Below are positions 63,101-64,000 of a DNA stretch of 64,000 bases, piece after piece. The stretch spans positions 3,596,001-3,660,000 of the forward strand of contig NZ_CP139965.1 in assembly GCF_034424375.1 (NCBI RefSeq), in the 5' to 3' direction. Both the position numbers and the translations under genes were made by a program. The number at the start of each line of letters is the position of its first letter. Position 1 is the stretch's first letter. Origin of the DNA: Paraburkholderia kururiensis. Its GTDB lineage: Bacteria > Pseudomonadota > Gammaproteobacteria > Burkholderiales > Burkholderiaceae. A model generated the notes under the pieces. It ran no database searches and had not been told where the DNA came from. It saw only the letters and a program-made list of their open reading frames with translations.

Positions 63101-63592
63101 ATGGAACCGGAAATCTGGGCCCCGCACGTTACGGTGGCGGCCATCGTCGAGCGCGGCGGGCGTTTTCTCCTTGTCGAGGAGCACACGTCCGAAGGACTGC
63201 GGCTGAACCAGCCGGCCGGGCATCTCGAGGCGGGCGAGTCGCTCGTCGATGCGGTGACTCGCGAAACGCTCGAGGAAACGGCGCATCCGTTCGTGCCGCA
63301 GGCGCTCGTGGGCGTGTACATGACGCACTTCGGCCAACCGCACGAAAGCGGCGCCACCTACCTGCGCTTCACGTTCTGCGGCACGGCGGGCGAGGCGCTC
63401 GCAGACCGCGCGCTCGATGCCGACATCGTCCGTACGCTCTGGATGAGCGCCGACGAACTGCGCGCGGCGGGCGAACGGCATCGCACCCCGCTCGTCATGC
63501 GCTGCATCGACGATTACCTCGCGGGACGTCGCGTCCCGCTCGATTTCGTGCACACGCACGCGGTGGGGCCGCGGCGCCCGGAGCGCCCGTAA
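63101..63592 (+). CDS. Nudix hydrolase, NudJ-like
   Basis: 163 residues from MEPEIWAPHVTVAAIVERGG. The Nudix box is intact: GHLEAGESLVDAVTRETLEE followed by TAHPF, with the REUxEE residues. NudJ-type enzymes hydrolyse HMP-PP and nucleoside di- and triphosphates. The gene lies just upstream of mnmA, as in many beta- and gammaproteobacteria. No SD is visible and a -10-like box ends only eight bases before the ATG. Confidence 0.9.
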   Translation: MEPEIWAPHVTVAAIVERGGRFLLVEEHTSEGLRLNQPAGHLEAGESLVDAVTRETLEETAHPFVPQALVGVYMTHFGQPHESGATYLRFTFCGTAGEALADRALDADIVRTLWMSADELRAAGERHRTPLVMRCIDDYLAGRRVPLDFVHTHAVGPRRPERP

Positions 63593-63736
63593 GCGCGATG
63601 GCTTCGGGCGGTCGTAGTCGAGTGATTGGCAACACCGCGCGGCAATGACCTACGGTCACGACCCGCGGCTCCGGTCCGCACGATCCATCGGCACTATCAA
63701 TCGGCAGCACCAACAAGCAGCAACAGGCAGCAAGCC

Positions 63737-64000
63737 ATGAGCAAACAAAAAGTCGTAGTGGGCATGTCGGGCGGCGTGGATTCGTCGGTCACGGCATGGC
63801 TGCTCAAGGAGCAGGGATACGACGTGGTCGGTCTTTTCATGAAGAACTGGGAAGACGACGACGACAGCGAATACTGCTCGACGCGTGAAGACTGGATCGA
63901 CGTCGTGTCGGTAGCGGACTTGATCGGCATCGACGTCGAGGCCGTCAACTTCGCCGCCGAATACAAGGACCGCGTGTTCGCGGAGTTCCTGCGCGAGTAC
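63737..64000 (+). CDS. mnmA: tRNA 2-thiouridylase MnmA, 5' part
   Basis: 88 residues from MSKQKVVVGMSGGVDSSVTA to the window edge. The PP-loop motif SGGVDSS binds ATP; KNWEDDDDSEYCSTREDW contains the first region of the tRNA-thiolation site. MnmA makes 2-thiouridine at the wobble base of Lys, Glu and Gln tRNAs. The C-terminal part lies outside. Confidence 0.97.
   Translation, partial: MSKQKVVVGMSGGVDSSVTAWLLKEQGYDVVGLFMKNWEDDDDSEYCSTREDWIDVVSVADLIGIDVEAVNFAAEYKDRVFAEFLREY

Overview
This is a gene-dense, high-GC chromosomal window that looks like a Burkholderiaceae primary chromosome (Burkholderia, Paraburkholderia, Caballeronia or Trinickia type). The assignment rests on recognisable protein sequences (a GrpE beginning MENTQENP, a fused PabB-PabC, PqiA split into two genes), strong GC bias at third codon positions and familiar local gene orders. 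It is inference; no 16S or other marker RNA gene is present. I saw no tRNA, rRNA, CRISPR, insertion sequence or prophage. The only clearly accessory element is a small HigBA-type toxin-antitoxin pair.

Layout. 1-530 holds the 3' end of panB. 671-10218 (minus strand) is a stress and cofactor block: pabBC, dnaJ, dnaK, grpE with a good RpoH-type promoter, hslR, hemH and hrcA. 10529-13128 (plus) carries nadK and recN, convergent with glnE. 16148-23001 (plus) carries a very large YhdP/AsmA-like protein, a Nit-type amidase and tldD. 23087-24555 is aroG behind what reads as a complete, classical transcription attenuator: a promoter, a 22-residue leader peptide with eight consecutive aromatic codons, an antiterminator arm and an intrinsic terminator. 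24650-25369 is the toxin-antitoxin pair with a perfect palindromic operator. 25400-32996 is hmp (with an NsrR-like site), a cobalamin adenosyltransferase, a D-lactate-dehydrogenase-like flavoprotein and the glycolate oxidase genes glcDEF. 33099-34636 is yggS-proC.

34664-42093 (minus) runs recG, oxyR, a small unknown gene, katA, a small membrane protein gene, dps and ubiA, so peroxide sensing and defence are gathered together. 42238-48375 (plus) is queA, tgt, yajC, secD and secF: queuosine tRNA modification followed by the Sec accessory complex. 48513-51805 (minus) is a cytochrome b561 gene, two yceI-like genes and an MFS transporter broken by a 7-bp tandem duplication. 52378-56379 (plus) is a pqi operon (split pqiA, pqiB, pqiC) in which pqiB carries a one-base frameshift at a C7 run. 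The end of the window holds a THUMP-type RNA methyltransferase, an ArsR regulator with an operator inside its own promoter, a VOC protein, a WYL regulator, the three-gene transhydrogenase pntAA-pntAB-pntB, a Nudix hydrolase and the 5' end of mnmA.

The strongest candidate for an undescribed system is the aromatic-amino-acid leader and attenuator ahead of aroG. Two further points deserve checking: the two gene-breaking indels (transporter and pqiB), and a hidden reading frame that overlaps the hslR stop codon as TTGA and carries an in-frame TGA.
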